The notes beneath the pieces were generated by a model that was not told the DNA's origin, searched no databases, and worked only from the letters and a program-made list of their open reading frames with translations. From NCBI GenBank assembly GCA_900551055.1, contig URUK01000019.1, positions 1-49,227 on the forward strand: 49,227 nucleotides of DNA, read 5' to 3'. Below, piece after piece: positions 9,609 to 17,560 of the stretch. The translations under genes were made by a program, and so were the position numbers. Position 1 is the stretch's first letter, and the number at the start of each line of letters is the position of its first letter. Source of the stretch: an uncultured Prevotella sp. (GTDB taxonomy: Bacteria > Bacteroidota > Bacteroidia > Bacteroidales > Bacteroidaceae).

Positions 9609-10364
9609 ATGTTAGAAATTAAAGACTTACACGCCAGGATAGGCGACAAGGAGATATTGAAGGGTATCAACCTTACGATACGCGACGGCGAGACGCACGC
9701 CATAATGGGACCTAACGGTTCGGGAAAGAGTACGTTGAGCGCGGTGCTTGTAGGCAATCCGCTCTACGAGGTGACCGCCGGTGAGGTGACGTTCAACGGC
9801 AAGGACCTGCTTGCCATGAAGCCTGAGGACAGGGCGCATGAGGGCCTTTTCCTTTCGTTCCAGTACCCGGTGGAAATCCCCGGGGTGTCGATGACCAACT
9901 TCATGCGCGCCGCCGTGAACGAGAAACGCAAGTATGAGGGCAAGGAACCGCTTAATGCGGCGGAGTTCCTGAAGCTGATGCGCGAGAAAAGGAAAATCGT
10001 GGAGCTTGACAGCAAGCTGTCGAACCGCTCGGTGAACGAGGGCTTCAGCGGCGGCGAGAAGAAGCGCAACGAGATTTTCCAGATGGCGATGCTTGAACCG
10101 AAGCTGAGCATTCTCGACGAGACAGACTCGGGTCTTGACGTCGACGCGCTGCGCATCGTGGCCGAAGGGGTGAACAAGCTGCGCACGCCGGAGTCGAGTT
10201 GCATCGTCATCACGCACTACGAACGCCTGCTTGACATCATCAGGCCCGACATCGTACACGTGCTTTACCAAGGCCGCATCGTGAAGACCGCCGGCCCGGA
10301 GCTGTCGAAGGAAATTGAGAAACGCGGCTACGACTGGATTAAGGAGGAAGTAGACGGGATTTAA
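9609..10364 (+). CDS. sufC: Fe-S assembly ATPase SufC
   Basis: ABC-type ATPase of the SufBC2D scaffold, 251 residues. Walker A GPNGSGKST lies at residues 34-42, the ABC signature FSGGEKKR at 146-153, and Walker B plus catalytic Glu in LSILDE at 166-171. SufC-typical residues follow (TDSGLDVDALRIV, then ITHYERLL with the switch His). The start MLEIKDL was chosen by homology; the longer frame would translate the right arm of the upstream hairpin. The stop codon TAA is the beginning of the next repeat (TTAAGTAG). It is the second gene of sufBCDS. Confidence 0.98.
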   Translation: MLEIKDLHARIGDKEILKGINLTIRDGETHAIMGPNGSGKSTLSAVLVGNPLYEVTAGEVTFNGKDLLAMKPEDRAHEGLFLSFQYPVEIPGVSMTNFMRAAVNEKRKYEGKEPLNAAEFLKLMREKRKIVELDSKLSNRSVNEGFSGGEKKRNEIFQMAMLEPKLSILDETDSGLDVDALRIVAEGVNKLRTPESSCIVITHYERLLDIIRPDIVHVLYQGRIVKTAGPELSKEIEKRGYDWIKEEVDGI

Positions 10365-10504
10365 GTAGTAAGGAGAGGGGGAGTAAAGGAGTAAGCAGAC
10401 TTGCATTACAGGCTAAGTATATTGGTCTTATCTGGCTCATTTGTCTTATTCGATGATTGCCATTTGTCTTTAACTCCTTTAACTTCATTAACTTCTTTAA
10501 CTCC
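10362..10504. repeat. Word-array hairpin with 9-base words and an internal D array, sufC-sufD gap
   Basis: The right arm 10459-10504, read on the minus strand, is GAGTTAAAG, AAGTTAATG, AAGTTAAAG, GAGTTAAAG and then ACAAATGGC. The left arm 10362-10398 is a degraded counterpart (TAGTAAGGAG, GAGTAAAGGAG). The loop contains 9-base D words at 10418-10454 (ATAAGACAA, ATGAGCCAG, ATAAGACCA on the minus strand). The right arm ends 14 bases before sufD. Confidence 0.75.
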
Positions 10505-10518
10505 TAAATAAAAACAAA

Positions 10519-11865
10519 ATGCAAAGCGAAAAACAATATATCGACCTGTATTCGCAGTGCCGTTCCATGCTGATGGAGCACAGCGCGGCGCCGATGAACG
10601 CCGTGCGCGACGCCGCTTTCGACGACTTCCGCCGCATAGGCTTCCCCACGAAGAAGGTTGAACGGTATAAATATACTGACATTCCGGCGCTGTTCGAGCC
10701 CGATTACGGGCTTAACCTGAACCGTCTGGACATACCGGTTGACCCGTATGAGGCGTTCCGTTGCGACGTGCCGAACCTCAGCACGCAGCTTTATTTCGTC
10801 TTGAACGACGGCTTTTACGACAAGGCTCTGCCCAAAGGACACCCTCTGCCCGACGGAGTTGTGGTGGGTTCGCTGGCAAAATACGCCGCCGAACATCCCG
10901 ACTTCGTGGCGAAATACTATGCAAAGCTTGCCAGGACGGCCGACGACGGCATCACCGCCCTTAACACGATGCTGGCGCAGGACGGCCTGCTTGTGTATGT
11001 TCCGAAGGGCGTTGTGGTGGAGAAAGCAGTGCAGGTAATCAACATATTGCGGTCGGACGTTGACCTGATGGTTAACCGCCGCGTGCTGATAGTTGTAGAG
11101 GAAGGCGCGCAAATCAGGCTGCTTTTCTGCGACCATGCCGCCGACGACCGCCGTTTCCTTGCCACACAGGTTATCGAAGCATACGTAGGCGACAACGCCT
11201 CGCTTGACCTTTACTGCTTAGAGGAGACCCACGTGAAGAACGTCCGTGTGAGCAACGTGTTCATCGAACAGCAACGTGACAGTCGCGTGAGCCACAACGT
11301 GATAACGCTGCATAACGGAATAACGCGCAACCGCACCGACCTTGTGTTTGCAGGGGAGGGCGCAGAGTGCGACCTTTACGGCTGCGTGATAGCCGACAAG
11401 CATCAGCACGTTGACAACAACACGCTCATCGACCACCACGTGCCTCACTGCACGAGCCGCGAACTGTACAAATATGTGCTCGACGGGAACGCCGTCGGCG
11501 CGTTCGCAGGCAAGGTACTGGTGCGCCACGGAGCGCAAAAGACCGTGTCGCAGGAGACCAACCAGAACCTCTGCGCAACGAAAGAGGCGCGCATGTACAC
11601 CCAGCCTATGCTCGAAATATACGCCGACGACGTGAAGTGCGCCCACGGAAGCACCGTCGGCCAGCTCAATGATGCAGCCCTGTTCTACATGCGTCAGCGC
11701 GGCATACCGTTCAAAGAGGCCAAGCTCTTGCTTGAGTTCGCCTTTGCAAACGAAGTAATCGACAACATAAAACTTGCCCCCCTGCGCGACCGCCTGCACT
11801 ATCTCGTTGAAAAACGGTTCCGCGGCGAACTGAACAAATGCGAGGGATGCAAGCTGTGTAGGTGA
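10519..11865 (+). CDS. sufD: Fe-S assembly scaffold subunit SufD
   Basis: SufB paralogue in the SufBC2D scaffold, 448 residues. The N-terminal helical part carries RRIGFPTKKVERYKYTDI, the family motif near residue 38. The central beta-helix contains GLLVYVPKGVVVEKAVQV. The C-terminal part contains GAQKTVSQETNQNLCATKEARMYTQPMLEIYADDVKCAHGSTVGQL and MRQRGIPFKEAKLLL, where the conserved CAHG Cys and the surrounding segment are diagnostic. The protein ends in a Cys cluster (KCEGCKLCR), which is not part of the core fold. It is the third gene of sufBCDS; sufS follows after 235 bases occupied by a hairpin repeat. Confidence 0.97.
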   Translation: MQSEKQYIDLYSQCRSMLMEHSAAPMNAVRDAAFDDFRRIGFPTKKVERYKYTDIPALFEPDYGLNLNRLDIPVDPYEAFRCDVPNLSTQLYFVLNDGFYDKALPKGHPLPDGVVVGSLAKYAAEHPDFVAKYYAKLARTADDGITALNTMLAQDGLLVYVPKGVVVEKAVQVINILRSDVDLMVNRRVLIVVEEGAQIRLLFCDHAADDRRFLATQVIEAYVGDNASLDLYCLEETHVKNVRVSNVFIEQQRDSRVSHNVITLHNGITRNRTDLVFAGEGAECDLYGCVIADKHQHVDNNTLIDHHVPHCTSRELYKYVLDGNAVGAFAGKVLVRHGAQKTVSQETNQNLCATKEARMYTQPMLEIYADDVKCAHGSTVGQLNDAALFYMRQRGIPFKEAKLLLEFAFANEVIDNIKLAPLRDRLHYLVEKRFRGELNKCEGCKLCR

Positions 11866-11871
11866 TTATAT

Positions 11872-12090
11872 GGGAGTTAAGGAGTTATGAAGTTAAGGAG
11901 TTAAGACAAATGTTTTGCCGTTAAGGCATGGCGGATGAATGTTCATATTCCCATATTCTAAGTGGTGGAACTTTTGTTCTTGTCAGCATTTTATAAAACA
12001 TTTGTCCCAATTCCTTTACCTTATAAATCCTTAGATCCTCATCTGCAAGGCATTTGTCTTAACTCCTTAACTTCATAACTCCTTAACTTC
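11872..12090. repeat. Mirrored word-array hairpin, 8-base words, sufD-sufS gap
   Basis: Left arm 11872-11920: GAGTTAAG, GAGTTATG, AAGTTAAG, GAGTTAAG, then ACAAATGTTTTGC. The right arm 12043-12090 mirrors it in the same word order, including the variant GAGTTATG, and then ACAAATGCCTTGC. Inside the loop, at about 11990-12033, is a second, decayed right arm (core ACAAATGTTTTAT on the minus strand). The right arm ends 10 bases before the sufS ATG. Confidence 0.9.
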
Positions 12091-12100
12091 TAAAAACATT

Positions 12101-13315
12101 ATGCTCGACATCAACACCATACGCAACGACTTTCCGATACTCTCGCGGACGGTTTACGACCGCCCGTTGGTTTACCTTGACAACGCGGCTACTACCCAGA
12201 AGCCGCGCCAGGTGGTAGAAGCCATAACCGAGGAGTACTACAACGTCAACGCGAACGTTCACCGCGGAGTGCACTACCTGTCGCAACAGGCCACCGAACT
12301 GCACGAGAATGCGCGCGAGACGGTGCGCCGTTTCATCAACGCGCGGTCAAAAAACGAGGTCGTCTTCACGCGCGGAACCACCGAGAGCCTTAACCTCGTG
12401 GCTTCCTCTTTCTGCGATGCGTTCATGCAGGAGGGCGACGAAGTAATCGTCTCCGTCATGGAACACCACTCCAACATAGTGCCGTGGCAGCTCCAGGCGG
12501 CCAAGAAAGGCATCGCCATCCGTGTCATACCGATGACCGACGGGGGCGAACTTATGCTCGACGAATACGAGAAACTGTTTACCGAAAGGACGAAGATTGT
12601 CAGCGTGACGCACGTAAGCAACGTACTCGGAACGGTCAATCCGGTGGACGAAATCATACGCATCGCCCATGAGCACGGCGTGCCCGTGATGGTTGACGGC
12701 GCACAGAGCGCGCCCCACTTCGCGGTAGACGTGCAGGCGATGGACTGCGACTTCTTCGCCTTCAGCGGCCACAAGATGTACGGCCCGACTGGAGTCGGCG
12801 TGCTTTACGGCAAGGAAGACTGGCTTGACCGCCTGCCGCCGTATCAGGGTGGGGGAGAGATGATTGAGAGCGTGAGCTTCGAGCGCACGGTGTTCGAGCA
12901 TCTTCCGTTCAAGTTCGAGGCTGGAACGCCCGACTATGTAGCCACCCACGGGCTGGCGAAGGCCATCGACTACGTTACGGCCTTGGGCATGGACAACATC
13001 CAAAGGCACGAACACGAGCTGACGGAGTACGCCATGCGGCGGCTCGCCGAGGTCGAAGGCATACGCATTTTCGGCACGGCTGAGCGGAAGGACGCCGTCG
13101 TGTCGTTCCTCGTGGGCGACATCCACCACCTTGACATGGGCACGCTGCTCGACCGCCTCGGCATCGCCGTGCGCACAGGCCACCACTGCGCCCAGCCCCT
13201 TATGGAGCGTCTCGGCATACAGGGCACGGTCCGCGCCTCGTTCGCCCTTTACAACACGAAGGACGAAATCGACGCTCTCGTGGAGGGGGTGAAGCGCGTC
13301 AGCAGGATGTTCTGA
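12101..13315 (+). CDS. sufS: Cysteine desulfurase SufS
   Basis: PLP enzyme that removes sulfur from cysteine as a persulfide and feeds the SufBCD scaffold. It is 404 residues, the normal length for group II desulfurases. The PLP lysine is K225 in SGHKMYGPTG and the catalytic Cys is C363 in RTGHHCAQP. Other family landmarks are VYLDNAATTQKP near residue 23 and SVMEHHSNIVPW near residue 120. It is the last gene of sufBCDS; no sufE gene is in the window. The stop codon is followed after five bases by a GC-rich palindrome shared with the convergent gene on the other strand. Confidence 0.98.
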   Translation: MLDINTIRNDFPILSRTVYDRPLVYLDNAATTQKPRQVVEAITEEYYNVNANVHRGVHYLSQQATELHENARETVRRFINARSKNEVVFTRGTTESLNLVASSFCDAFMQEGDEVIVSVMEHHSNIVPWQLQAAKKGIAIRVIPMTDGGELMLDEYEKLFTERTKIVSVTHVSNVLGTVNPVDEIIRIAHEHGVPVMVDGAQSAPHFAVDVQAMDCDFFAFSGHKMYGPTGVGVLYGKEDWLDRLPPYQGGGEMIESVSFERTVFEHLPFKFEAGTPDYVATHGLAKAIDYVTALGMDNIQRHEHELTEYAMRRLAEVEGIRIFGTAERKDAVVSFLVGDIHHLDMGTLLDRLGIAVRTGHHCAQPLMERLGIQGTVRASFALYNTKDEIDALVEGVKRVSRMF

Positions 13316-13320
13316 CACCA

Positions 13321-13453
13321 ACAGCCCCCTCCCGGCCTCCCCGAGGGGAGGTGCATCAGCCTTAATTATTTCTAAGGTAGGGAACAAAACTACTCATGCC
13401 GCCTTATTTCCGCCGACATTCTCCTCCCCTCGGGGAGGACGGGAGGGGGCTGT
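13321..13453. repeat. Paired GC-rich palindromes forming a 31-base inverted repeat between convergent genes
   Basis: 13321-13351 and 13423-13453 are reverse complements over 31 bases with one mismatch; each is itself palindromic (CCTCCCCGAGGGGAGG). The right copy lies inside the 3' end of the minus-strand gene and encodes its last residues. It probably acts as a bidirectional terminator. Confidence 0.85.
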
Positions 13454-13727
13454 TCTTTGCTTTCCTCACTTTCACCACGAACCACACGCAGGCCAAAATC
13501 CTTAGCGCCAAGGGATAGTCGGCAGGCAGGGTGACGGCGAAAAACGCTATCTGGGCTTCGGTCATGGCGCGCGCCCGGGCTTCGCTTACGTCCTCGCCGA
13601 GCACCTTTGAGTAATACCTGCGCAGCATCTGCTGCGGCACGGCGGCGTATCGGCCAATCCTTTTCAATGTTTCGGCGCATCTGTTTGTCGCCCCTTCGTT
13701 TGCGGTCAGTGTCATTTGCTTTTCCAT
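13404..13727 (-). CDS. Small hypothetical protein with repeat-derived C-terminus
   Basis: 107 residues; I do not recognise the family. The first 90 residues look like a real compact protein: mostly helical, basic, with AVPQQMLRRYYSKVLGEDVSEA and a hydrophobic stretch ADYPLALRILACVWFVVKV. A second ATG four codons in (MTLTANEG) is also possible. The final part, NSPLPSSPRGGECRRK, is encoded by the GC-rich palindrome repeat at 13423-13453, so the original stop codon has probably been replaced. It lies alone on the minus strand between sufS and rnhB; about 100 bases of AT-rich sequence separate it from rnhB and could hold divergent promoters, but I see no clear consensus pair. Confidence 0.6.
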   Translation of the reverse strand: MEKQMTLTANEGATNRCAETLKRIGRYAAVPQQMLRRYYSKVLGEDVSEARARAMTEAQIAFFAVTLPADYPLALRILACVWFVVKVRKAKNSPLPSSPRGGECRRK

Positions 13728-13829
13728 ATCCTTATGTTTTATGTTTTCATTTCTGACTGCAAAATAAGCGTGCGTTTGTGCACAATAAGTTCACTCGCGT
13801 TGCGTTTTTAGTTAAATAACGATAAAATC

Positions 13830-14414
13830 ATGCTTAAAAGCCATTTTTACAAGGGCCTTGTCGAGGCCGGATGCGACGAGGCCGGGCGCGGATGCCTTGC
13901 CGGGAGCGTGTTCGCCGCGGCGGTAATCCTGCCCGAAGACTATGTGAACGACGACCTCAACGACTCAAAGCAGCTCACGGCGGCGCACCGATACCGCCTC
14001 CGCAGCGTGATAGAACGCGACGCGCTGGCGTGGGCGGTGGGCGTGGTTACGCCCGAAGAGATTGACGAAATAAACATACTCAACGCCAGCATACTGGCCA
14101 TGCACCGCGCCCTTGACCGGCTGACGGTGCGCCCCGAGGCCATAATAGTTGACGGAAACCGCTTCAAGCCCTACCGTTTCATACCCTACACCACCGTCGT
14201 GAAGGGCGACGGAAAGTACCTGTCGATAGCGGCGGCGAGCATCCTTGCCAAGACATACCGCGACGACTACATGGACAGCCTGGCCGCAGAATACCCCCAA
14301 TACGCCTGGGACGTGAACAAGGGTTACCCCACACGCGCCCACCGCGAGGCGATAGCGGAGTATGGAGCAACGCCGTATCATCGAAAAAGCTTTCGGTTAT
14401 TAGCAGACAAGTAA
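13830..14414 (+). CDS. rnhB: Ribonuclease HII
   Basis: Cytoplasmic endonuclease that cuts RNA in RNA/DNA hybrids and at single ribonucleotides in DNA. It is 194 residues, normal length. The N-terminal catalytic motif CDEAGRGCLAG (D16, E17) and the LNDSKQLT segment are diagnostic. The third acidic residue is in AIIVDGNRF, near residue 110, and the downstream GDGKYLSIAAASILAKTYRDDYM holds the fourth. The ending is KGYPTRAHREAIAEYGATPYHRKSF, as in typical RNase HII. The last codons GCA GAC AAG TAA coincide with the first word of the following hairpin repeat. Confidence 0.97.
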   Translation: MLKSHFYKGLVEAGCDEAGRGCLAGSVFAAAVILPEDYVNDDLNDSKQLTAAHRYRLRSVIERDALAWAVGVVTPEEIDEINILNASILAMHRALDRLTVRPEAIIVDGNRFKPYRFIPYTTVVKGDGKYLSIAAASILAKTYRDDYMDSLAAEYPQYAWDVNKGYPTRAHREAIAEYGATPYHRKSFRLLADK

Positions 14415-14538
14415 CAAGCAGACAAGTTGACGAGGAGATATGCTTGGCATACAGGACAAGGCTGTGCACCGTCCGTTTGTTGTGACATTGTTTGCAGGAC
14501 AAATGTCCTTGTCTGCTCGTTACTTGTCAACTCGTACC
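14402..14538. repeat. Mirrored word-array hairpin with an unrelated word set, rnhB-WYL gap
   Basis: The left arm 14402-14438 is built of words like GACAAGTA, ACAAGCA, GACAAGTT and GACGAGGA. The right arm 14493-14538 carries CTTGTCTGCTCGTTACTTG, the reverse complement of the left with one mismatch, preceded by the core GGACAAATGTCC. The architecture matches the GAGTTAAG elements but the words are entirely different. It supplies the rnhB stop codon and ends 10 bases before the next ATG. Confidence 0.8.
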
Positions 14539-14548
14539 TTATAAATAC

Positions 14549-15451
14549 ATGCGCCACGACAAACTTGAGCGCGAGCTGCGCCTGCTGTTGCTGCTCGCCG
14601 AGAACCACAACTACACCGTTGACGAACTGTGCGGCAAGCTCTCGATAAGCCGCCGCAACCTTTATTACTACCTTGAGTTCTTCCGTGACAGCGGCTTCAA
14701 GGTGGAAAAGCGCGGCGCGTATTACGCCATCGACCGCTCGTCGCCATTCTTCGACCATCTGGTAAGCCGCATTTCCTTCACCGAGGAGGAAGCCGTGCTG
14801 CTGCGCCGCATGCTCGACAAGGCCGAGCACGGCAACGCCCTGATAGCCAATCTGAAGAAAAAGCTGGAGCGGTTTTACGACTTCGACATACTGGCCGACG
14901 AGCAGCTGCGCGAGCACGCCGTGCAGAACATAGGCCCGCTGTACGACGCAATAAAGCTGAAACGGCAGGTGGTGCTGAAAGGCTATGCCTCGCCGCACAG
15001 CCGCACCGTGCGCGACCGCTTCGTGGAGCCGTTCCTCCTGATGAACAACAACAACGAGGTGCGCTGCTACGAGATGGCCTCCGGCATGAACAAGACGTTC
15101 AAGATAAGCCGCATGGAAGGCGTGTTAGTGCTCGACTCGGAGTGGGCTTACGCCGACAGGCACCGCCAGATGTTCACCGACGTGTTCATGTTCAGCGGCG
15201 AGGAGCTGATGCCCGTCGAGCTTGTGCTCGGCCAGCTGTCGTACAACATACTGAAAGAGGAATATCCGCAGGCCAAGCCTTACATCACCGATGCTGGCGG
15301 CGGAGGCCGCCTGCTGCGCTTGGACGTGTGCAGCTATGCCGGCATAGGCCGCTTCGTGCTCGGCCTGTATGACGACATACAGGTGCTTGGCGGCGACGGC
15401 TTCAAGCGTTATCTGGACGAGAAAATAAGCCGGATGCAGCGCCCTCGCTGA
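14549..15451 (+). CDS. WYL-domain transcriptional regulator
   Basis: 300 residues. The N-terminus is a winged-helix DNA-binding domain (RELRLLLLLAENHNYTVDELCGKLSISRRNLYYYLEFF, about residues 6-43). The middle and C-terminal region (about residues 120-210, from AIKLKRQVVLKGYASPHSRTVRDRFVEPFLL) resembles the WYL ligand-sensing domain, followed by the WCX-like tail found in these regulators (LRLDVCSYAGIGRFVLGLYDDIQVLGGDGFKRYL). The start MRHDKLEREL was chosen because the longer frame would translate the upstream repeat. Such regulators sense nucleotides or nucleic acid in known cases; targets here are unknown. No operon partner is evident. Confidence 0.85.
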   Translation: MRHDKLERELRLLLLLAENHNYTVDELCGKLSISRRNLYYYLEFFRDSGFKVEKRGAYYAIDRSSPFFDHLVSRISFTEEEAVLLRRMLDKAEHGNALIANLKKKLERFYDFDILADEQLREHAVQNIGPLYDAIKLKRQVVLKGYASPHSRTVRDRFVEPFLLMNNNNEVRCYEMASGMNKTFKISRMEGVLVLDSEWAYADRHRQMFTDVFMFSGEELMPVELVLGQLSYNILKEEYPQAKPYITDAGGGGRLLRLDVCSYAGIGRFVLGLYDDIQVLGGDGFKRYLDEKISRMQRPR

Positions 15452-15486
15452 CCGCCGTGTAACCGCCTGATAATCAGCGGCGTTGC

Positions 15487-15574
15487 AAAAGGCCGTCTTT
15501 TAGCTTGTAAAAGACGGCCTTTTAGCGTGTGATTGGTGGCCTTTTGCCCCCTGATTTGCCGCCTTTTGAATTGA
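15487..15574. repeat. 22-base-period dyad array, four units (architecture B)
   Basis: Units start at 15487, 15509, 15531 and 15553. Units 1 and 2 have reverse-complement cores (AAAAGGCCGTCTTTT, AAAAGACGGCCTTTT). It is preceded by GCCTGATAATCAGCGG, a flank also seen beside other arrays. The last unit runs directly into a 7-base word array. It starts the 502-base gap before pta, which holds repeats and a promoter but no gene that I can support. Confidence 0.9.
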
Positions 15575-15672
15575 GAGTTGAGAAATGAGAATTGACAATT
15601 ATGATTTGTCTTGCTAACAGATAGCCTTAAAGTAATCATAATTGTCAATTCTCCATTATCAATTTTCAATTA
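15569..15672. repeat. Mirrored word-array hairpin, 7-base words
   Basis: Left arm 15569-15607: GAATTGA, GAGTTGA, GAAATGA, GAATTGA, then CAATTATGATT. The right arm 15631-15672 is the imperfect reverse complement with core AATTATGATTAC. The loop is about 23 bases. Confidence 0.85.
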
Positions 15673-15678
15673 AAAGAA

Positions 15679-15772
15679 ACGCCCACCCCGGCCCTCCCGA
15701 AGGGAGGGAGCTTAAAATGCTCTTGCCAATTGGCTTTATTAGTCTTATCTGTCTTATTTGTCCTATTCGGCC
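15679..15772. repeat. GC palindrome plus 9-base word array (architectures C and D)
   Basis: CCCTCCCGAAGGGAGGG at about 15692-15708, then at 15730-15772 the D words on the minus strand: ATAGGACAA, ATAAGACAG, ATAAGACTA, ATAAAGCCA. Confidence 0.8.
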
Positions 15773-15875
15773 GTCAGAATTTATCCAACATCACGCTCCG
15801 CTCCTCTTTTGGCGCATTTAGCTTTTTTATAAGTAAAAAAATGCGACAAACCGCATCAGTTCGGATTATTTTACG

Positions 15876-15883
15876 TACATTTG
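15876..15883 (+). promoter_or_regulatory. Probable pta promoter, -7 box
   Basis: TACATTTG matches the TAnnTTTG box; no good -33 element lies at the right distance. The leader would be about 65 bases. Confidence 0.5.
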
Positions 15884-15953
15884 CAACTGCCTAACCGGCG
15901 CGTTTGCAAACTCGGATTTACAAAAACACATATATACTTAAAACTACAAAACT

Positions 15954-16970
15954 ATGGATTTAGTACAACAAATCATCGCTCGCGCAAAGAGTGACAAGCA
16001 GCGCATAGTGCTTCCCGAAGCAACGGAAGAGCGCACGCTGAAGGCTGCCGACATGGCATTGGCCGACGAGATTGCCGACATCATACTCATAGGCAACCCG
16101 GAGGAAATCAACAGGCTGGCCGGTGAATGGGGCTTGAAGAACATCGGAAAGGCCACCATCATCGACCCGGAGAACAACCCCAAGGCCGAGGAATACGCCA
16201 CGCTGCTGGCCGAACTGCGCAAGAAGAAGGGCATGACAATCGAGCAGGCCCGCGAGCTTGTCAAGAACCCTCTCTACTTAGGGTGCATGATTATCAAGAC
16301 AGGAGGCGCCGACGGCCAGATTTCAGGCGCGCTTAGCACTACGGCAGACACGCTCCGTCCGGCGCTGCAAATCATCAAGTGCGAGCCCGGCATCACATGT
16401 GTCAGCGGTGCGATGCTGCTCATCTCAAAACAGAAACAGTATGGCGAGAACGGCGTTCTGGTAGTGGGCGACGTGGCAGTGACCCCCGTTCCCGATGCGG
16501 GACAGCTGGCGCAAATCGCCGTTTGCACGGCTGAGACGGCGAAGTCGGTGGCCGGATTTGCCGACCCGCGCGTAGCAATGCTCAGCTTCTCGACCAAGGG
16601 CAGCGCGTCGCATGAGGTTGTCGACAAGGTTGTCGAGGCTACCAAACTGGCAAAGGAGCTTGCTCCCGAACTGAAAGTTGACGGCGAACTGCAGGCCGAC
16701 GCGGCCCTCGTGCCCTCGGTAGGAGCGAAGAAAGCCCCCGGAAGCGAAATCGCCGGCCACGCCAACGTGCTCGTGTTCCCCTGCCTCGAAGTGGGCAACA
16801 TCTCCTACAAGCTCGTGCAGCGTCTCGGCGACGCCGAAGCCCTTGGCCCCATCCTGCAAGGCATCGCGCGCCCTGTGAACGACCTCAGCCGCGGCTGCTC
16901 TATCGACGACGTGTATAAAATGATAGCAATCACCGCCTGCCAGGCGATGGATGCGAAGGCAAGAAAGTAA
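15954..16970 (+). CDS. pta: Phosphate acetyltransferase
   Basis: Converts acetyl-CoA and phosphate to acetyl phosphate, the first step of acetate fermentation. It is 338 residues: the short form made only of the catalytic PTA domain, without the N-terminal regulatory domains of enterobacterial Pta. Landmarks are RIVLPEATEERTLKAADMAL near the start, GLMVGGAV-region equivalents in LGCMIIKTGGADGQISGALSTTADTLRPALQIIK near residue 110, and the C-terminal VLVFPCLEVGNISYKLVQRLG...GPILQGIARPVNDLSRGCS, which is highly diagnostic. ackA lies downstream on the same strand, but a 633-base insert with a four-helix-bundle gene and repeats separates them. Confidence 0.98.
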   Translation: MDLVQQIIARAKSDKQRIVLPEATEERTLKAADMALADEIADIILIGNPEEINRLAGEWGLKNIGKATIIDPENNPKAEEYATLLAELRKKKGMTIEQARELVKNPLYLGCMIIKTGGADGQISGALSTTADTLRPALQIIKCEPGITCVSGAMLLISKQKQYGENGVLVVGDVAVTPVPDAGQLAQIAVCTAETAKSVAGFADPRVAMLSFSTKGSASHEVVDKVVEATKLAKELAPELKVDGELQADAALVPSVGAKKAPGSEIAGHANVLVFPCLEVGNISYKLVQRLGDAEALGPILQGIARPVNDLSRGCSIDDVYKMIAITACQAMDAKARK

Positions 16971-17018
16971 TTATCGGGAGTTAAGGAGTTAAGAAGTAAA
17001 GGAGTTAAGACAATACCT

Positions 17019-17390
17019 ATGACGTTACGATTTGAAGACTTGCACGCGTGGCGTAAGGCTTACAATTTCGTATTGCTTACGTACAAGGCTTTGGCTGGTT
17101 ATCCGAAAGAAGAAAAATATGGGTTGTGCTCACAGTTTCAGCGTGCGGCCGTTTCCATACCTGCTAATATTGCTGAGGGCTATAAGCGAATAGGTAAGGC
17201 TGACAAGTTGCACTTCTTTAACTTCGCACAAGGTAGTCTTGAGGAATGCCGGTGCTATCTCCACCTGTCAAAGGATTTGGGGTATATTAATGAAGATGTT
17301 TACATGCAGCTTTATGCCAGTCTTGAAGAAGCGAGCAAACTGCTCAATGGATACTGTAAGGGCATCATAAACAACGCTTATGACAAGTAG
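17019..17390 (+). CDS. Four-helix-bundle protein (S23/Avd-like family)
   Basis: 123 residues, the usual size of the four-helix-bundle family found as intervening-sequence proteins in 23S rRNA genes and related to the accessory Avd proteins of diversity-generating retroelements. The signature AVSIPANIAEGYKR is at about residues 45-58. LEECRCYLHLSKDLGYI marks the third helix. The charge is basic at the N-terminus (FEDLHAWRKAYNF). By hand count GC is about 44 percent, against roughly 60 percent in pta, and codons such as GGT, CTT and TAT are much commoner than in the neighbours. It has no rRNA or reverse transcriptase nearby. The start codon directly abuts the inner end of a 43-base inverted repeat arm. 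Function is unknown; nucleic-acid binding is an inference from the family. Confidence 0.93.
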   Translation: MTLRFEDLHAWRKAYNFVLLTYKALAGYPKEEKYGLCSQFQRAAVSIPANIAEGYKRIGKADKLHFFNFAQGSLEECRCYLHLSKDLGYINEDVYMQLYASLEEASKLLNGYCKGIINNAYDK

Positions 17391-17408
17391 ACATTCTTGC
17401 ACAAACAG

Positions 17409-17560
17409 AGCAAAGGTATTGTCTTAACTCCATAAACTTCCATTGCAATAACGTGCAAGGACTTGTAAACACAGAGCAAAGGTATTGTCTTAACTCCATA
17501 AGCTTCCATTGCAATAACGTGCAAGGACTTGTAAACACAGAGCAAAGGTATTGTCTTAAC
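17409..17560. repeat. 66-base tandem repeat, two full copies and a partial third
   Basis: Copies start at 17409, 17475 and 17541 (spacing 66). The first two copies differ at one base (CATAAACTTCC against CATAAGCTTCC). Each copy begins AGCAAAGGTATTGTCTTAAC, the inner end of the right arm. The third copy switches after TTAACTCC into the complete right word array. Confidence 0.92.

Noticed and set aside
13404..13727. Pseudogene
   Set aside because: The body of the frame is open and protein-like; only the last residues come from a repeat, so it is better described as a gene with an altered end.
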